Below, in pieces: positions 61,313 to 64,000 of a DNA stretch of 64,000 nt (position 1 is the first letter of the stretch; the number at the start of each line of letters is the position of its first letter). The stretch comes from Entamoeba invadens IP1 (Eukaryota > Evosea > Mastigamoebida > Endamoebidae): assembly GCF_000330505.1 (NCBI RefSeq), contig NW_004443692.1, forward strand, positions 871,408 through 935,407. The letters are read 5' to 3'. Position numbers and translations under genes: made by a program. The notes beneath the pieces were generated by a model. That model did not search any database. It worked only from the letters and a program-made list of their open reading frames with translations, and was not told where the DNA came from.

Positions 61313-63076
61313 ATGAGCAAAGCAACACAACCACAACCGGGGCATGAACCGAAGATGGGGAAAGTTGGGATGTTAACAGTCAAATTTGAAGATGTGAAAG
61401 AAGACACTGTTGGGTATATTGTATGTGATGTCGACAGTTTGACATATTTTACTAAGAAAAATAAAGCGTCGAAGAACTTACACGTGAACGAAACGCTCTA
61501 CTTCCCAGTCCAAAACCCACGCGCTAACATCCACTTTTTCTTGTATAAACCAAGACTCATTGGTGCAAAGTGTGTTGGTTTCCACCAACTGTGTTTGGCC
61601 GATTTGAAGGAATCTGATGGTAAAATGCATTACATTCAGTCTATTAAAAAGCCCAAGAACATTATAGAACCAGACATTGGAGAAGTCAAACAAACTGAAG
61701 TGAAAGAAGAAGGAAAGAAAAAGAAGAGTGACAAATGTGCTCAATTTAACGTTTCGATTGTCTTCACCCCCGTTCCCGTCGAAGAGAAAAAAATGGTTGG
61801 TATCATCCATGAAGGTGTTTGGAAGCCTGGAATGGACGCTGGAAATATCATCGGTAACCCTAAGTGGTACGAGAACCCACAATATTTGTTAACTTTGTCT
61901 TCGAAAATGCACGTCAAAATCTGCTTGAAGCAAGACATCACGACTAACAGAGTCACGTACTTCATCGTCAAATATGATGCGTTGTTCTATGAAGGATGTC
62001 CACTCACTTTATATGACCCAAATGAAGTGATCAAAATCGACGACAACTTCTTGAGCACAAAAGCTTCGAATGAAATCGAACAAAGCTTTGAACTTGACGC
62101 GGGAAGTTATGTGATCATCCCAACTAACATGAACAAAGTCTCTGAAGTGAATCCAGAGAAGTTACATGGGAAGTTCCAAATAGCTGCGTCGTGTGAACAC
62201 ATGGAAGGAATTGAATTTGTCCCCGCCAACTTGTCGAAGAAGTGGGAAGTCTTTGAAGAGAAGAAGGTGTGGGATAAAGTGACCAATGGAGGAGCAGATA
62301 GAGGAAGTCCATTTGAGTTCTACCACAACTTCCAGTACTTCTTAAAGACGGAGAAAGATGTCAAAGTGTCTGTCACTATGGAACAAGCAGACAACAAACA
62401 TAAGATGGGGTTCTACTTATTTAATTGCAAACAAAGTGATCGCAAGGAAATCGACTTTGGTGAGCTCGCGGATGAGACCAAAACGTTAATTTCATATGTC
62501 TGTGTTGGGAAGAATTTCACATTAAAGAAGGGAGAGTATATCTTAGTCCCATGTTCATCTGAGGAAAAGCTCGAAGGTGAGTTTATCATCAGAATATATT
62601 CACAAGAGAAAATCGAAGTCAAAGAGTTGACCAGACAGTGGTCAAATATGGTCGTTGCTGAAGGAAAGTGGGAGGAAGGTACTGCTGGTGGAAACGTGAA
62701 TAACCCAGAGGCCTTTGTGACCAATCCTCAGTATGTTATTAAAGCCAAATACAACGGGGAAGAGTGCAAAGACATCATCTTCTTGTTGTCACAGTTCATT
62801 GGAACATCTGGTAAAATCGAGTCGATAGGGTTACCAATCTTTGTTGACACCGGTGCTCATTTGGAGGCTGACGATGTGAATGAAGACAACTTAATCAACT
62901 TGCCAGAGGCTTGGGTCAAAAATAAAAATGTCTTCACGTGCTTTGAAGTCGACCCTGACGATGGATTGGACGTCATTGCTGTACCTTCAACAATGAAACA
63001 AGACACCTACGCCCCGTTCAAGATCACCATCTTGTCCGATGTGAAAGACATCACTATTGAGGAGCTCACCGCTTAA
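61313..63076 (+). CDS. C2-like plus three calpain-domain-III-like repeats, no protease core (587 aa)
   Basis: Residues about 15-155 resemble a C2 domain (MLTVKFEDVKEDTVGYIVCDV, VGFHQLCLADLKESDGK, FNVSIVFTPV). Three calpain-III-type beta-sandwiches follow, marked by repeated openings: GVWKPGMDAGNIIGNPKWY and NPQYLLTL (about 165-290), WDKVTNGGADRGSPFEFYHN (about 300-430), and GKWEEGTAGGNVNNPEAFVT (about 440-587). There is no calpain catalytic Cys-His-Asn domain. Such proteins in Entamoeba probably bind calcium and membranes. Codon use is GC-richer than in neighbours, suggesting high expression. Confidence 0.85.
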   Translation: MSKATQPQPGHEPKMGKVGMLTVKFEDVKEDTVGYIVCDVDSLTYFTKKNKASKNLHVNETLYFPVQNPRANIHFFLYKPRLIGAKCVGFHQLCLADLKESDGKMHYIQSIKKPKNIIEPDIGEVKQTEVKEEGKKKKSDKCAQFNVSIVFTPVPVEEKKMVGIIHEGVWKPGMDAGNIIGNPKWYENPQYLLTLSSKMHVKICLKQDITTNRVTYFIVKYDALFYEGCPLTLYDPNEVIKIDDNFLSTKASNEIEQSFELDAGSYVIIPTNMNKVSEVNPEKLHGKFQIAASCEHMEGIEFVPANLSKKWEVFEEKKVWDKVTNGGADRGSPFEFYHNFQYFLKTEKDVKVSVTMEQADNKHKMGFYLFNCKQSDRKEIDFGELADETKTLISYVCVGKNFTLKKGEYILVPCSSEEKLEGEFIIRIYSQEKIEVKELTRQWSNMVVAEGKWEEGTAGGNVNNPEAFVTNPQYVIKAKYNGEECKDIIFLLSQFIGTSGKIESIGLPIFVDTGAHLEADDVNEDNLINLPEAWVKNKNVFTCFEVDPDDGLDVIAVPSTMKQDTYAPFKITILSDVKDITIEELTA

Positions 63077-63171
63077 TTCATCTTCCATGCAATTCGTTTC
63101 AAAACAAGTCGATCAACGAATAACACAAATAATAAACAAATTAAAACACTCGAAGTGGAATAATCATATAA

Positions 63172-64000
63172 TCACATCCCATGGAACTCCGCAAGGTGTT
63201 GATCGTTGAATGATGCTTTTCCAAAGCATTTGTGTGGTGATGGAAATGGAAGTGCGAGTGCCGTACAATTAAAAAAGCACCCAACGGCATAGTCCACTTC
63301 TTCTGGTAAATTCTGAATGGTCTTTAAATTCGAGCAATTGTGGAAACAATCCTCACCTAAACTCTTTAAGTCGGTTGAAACAGTCACTCCACGTAACTTG
63401 AAACAATTGAAAAACGTCCGATGGGGGAGTTTTGTCAAGCTTTGAGGCATAACTATTTCAACGAGCTTTTTGCACCCCCCAAAGCATTCAGTCCCGAGAC
63501 TTTTCAAATTGGTTGAGAGTGTTATTGCAGTTAAACACTCGTTAGTTGAAAAAGTGTTATGTCCGAGTGTGAGTAAAGAGTCTGGGAGGGTGATGTAAGT
63601 GAATGGACAATGTTTGAAACATCGATTTCCTATAGAAGTTAACGTGTTAGGAAATTCAAGTGTACTGAGTGAAGAACATCCATCGAAACACCACTGTTCG
63701 ATCCGCTCTAAATGTTTTGGTAACTCCACTTTGGCTAGCTTTTCACAAAAGGAAAAAGTGCTCTCGCCAAGTGTTTTAATAAACGGAGGAATTTTTAATT
63801 TGATCAATCGCTCACATTTTAAAAAACAGCCGTTACCAAGGGAAGTGACTTTGTCGGGAAGAGTGACAGAAGTTAAATAGGAGCACCACGCGAAACAATA
63901 ATTGCCTAACCCACATATCGACGAACTCACATGAAACTCTTGCAACGTTTTTGTGCCATAATAACACTTTTCACCTAAGATATTGACTTTGGTTGGGATA
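63172..64000 (-). CDS. BspA-like leucine-rich-repeat protein, 5' end beyond the window
   Basis: About 11 TpLRR/LRR_5 repeats of roughly 23 residues, for example CFAWCSYLTSVTLPDKVTSL, CFDGCSSLSTLEFPNTLTSI and CFGGCKKLVEIVMPQSLTKL. The frame is open across the right edge of the window, where another repeat (IPTKVNILGEKCYYGTKTLQ) can be read, so the true start lies further out. The last repeats are shorter and degenerate. Same family as 35546-39199. Confidence 0.9.
   Translation of the reverse strand, partial: IPTKVNILGEKCYYGTKTLQEFHVSSSICGLGNYCFAWCSYLTSVTLPDKVTSLGNGCFLKCERLIKLKIPPFIKTLGESTFSFCEKLAKVELPKHLERIEQWCFDGCSSLSTLEFPNTLTSIGNRCFKHCPFTYITLPDSLLTLGHNTFSTNECLTAITLSTNLKSLGTECFGGCKKLVEIVMPQSLTKLPHRTFFNCFKLRGVTVSTDLKSLGEDCFHNCSNLKTIQNLPEEVDYAVGCFFNCTALALPFPSPHKCFGKASFNDQHLAEFHGM

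Noticed and set aside
1..64000. CRISPR array, operon, rRNA or tRNA array
   Set aside because: No regularly spaced repeats, no Shine-Dalgarno-like spacing, no rRNA or tRNA signatures; the gene content is eukaryotic.

Overview
This is nuclear DNA of a gene-dense, AT-rich protist, almost certainly an Entamoeba, and probably nearer E. invadens than E. histolytica (inference). The case rests on four things. Introns are few and short, and nearly all open with GTTTGT. Intergenic DNA is very AT-rich. Initiator-like ATTCA motifs lie within 0-9 bases of several start codons. The gene families are typical of the genus: BspA-like leucine-rich-repeat proteins, F-box-like LRR proteins, TLDc-like proteins, C2/calpain-III proteins, SH2 kinases, and Rho/Rab/Rap regulators. 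Intergenic deserts of up to 2.4 kb and small DNA-transposon derivatives point away from the very compact E. histolytica genome. There is no rRNA, tRNA array or CRISPR. One assembly gap (100 N) lies at 16905-17004.

Layout. 1-13.4 kb: three unrecognised genes, an LRR protein, a 2.4 kb desert with coding-like relics, a GPI-anchored expansin-like protein, a two-exon PP1-type phosphatase, and a short Hop/STI1 co-chaperone. 14-24 kb: a MYRF-like self-cleaving membrane-tethered transcription factor candidate, a gapped LRR gene, an AMMECR1-domain protein, a Rap-like GTPase, a TLDc-like protein, a C2 protein with a Tyr-Pro-Pro-Gln-Gln tail, and ribosomal protein S3. 24-34 kb: a tandem calponin-homology/TLDc fusion, a frameshifted EF-hand protein, a hemolysin-III/PAQR membrane protein, and a three-exon SANT protein. 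29.7-35.3 kb carries three non-autonomous DNA transposons that look like Tc1/mariner, Mutator and hAT derivatives. 35-47.7 kb: a giant BspA-like protein, a divergent peroxiredoxin, an ARHGAP1-like RhoGAP, an OCRL-like 5-phosphatase, a PH protein with a pseudo-RhoGAP, and a TBC1D22-like RabGAP. 47.8-64 kb: a secreted hypothetical, NMN adenylyltransferase, an SH2-bearing kinase, an ANTH clathrin adaptor, a PUF protein, an importin-like HEAT gene with unresolved breaks, a KDEL-tailed thioredoxin-like protein, a C2/calpain-III protein, and a BspA-like gene running off the end.

How the genes fit together. There are no operons. Many products serve membrane traffic and the cytoskeleton: RhoGAP, OCRL and TBC proteins, the ANTH adaptor, the CH-TLDc protein, the Rap GTPase and C2 proteins. 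Thirteen probable introns were read by hand. They join neighbouring frames into single genes in ten places. Three introns are only 37-39 nt. The most notable item is 14132-15982, a zinc-finger protein carrying a peptidase-S74-type auto-cleavage domain with its Ser-Lys dyad, followed by five membrane segments.
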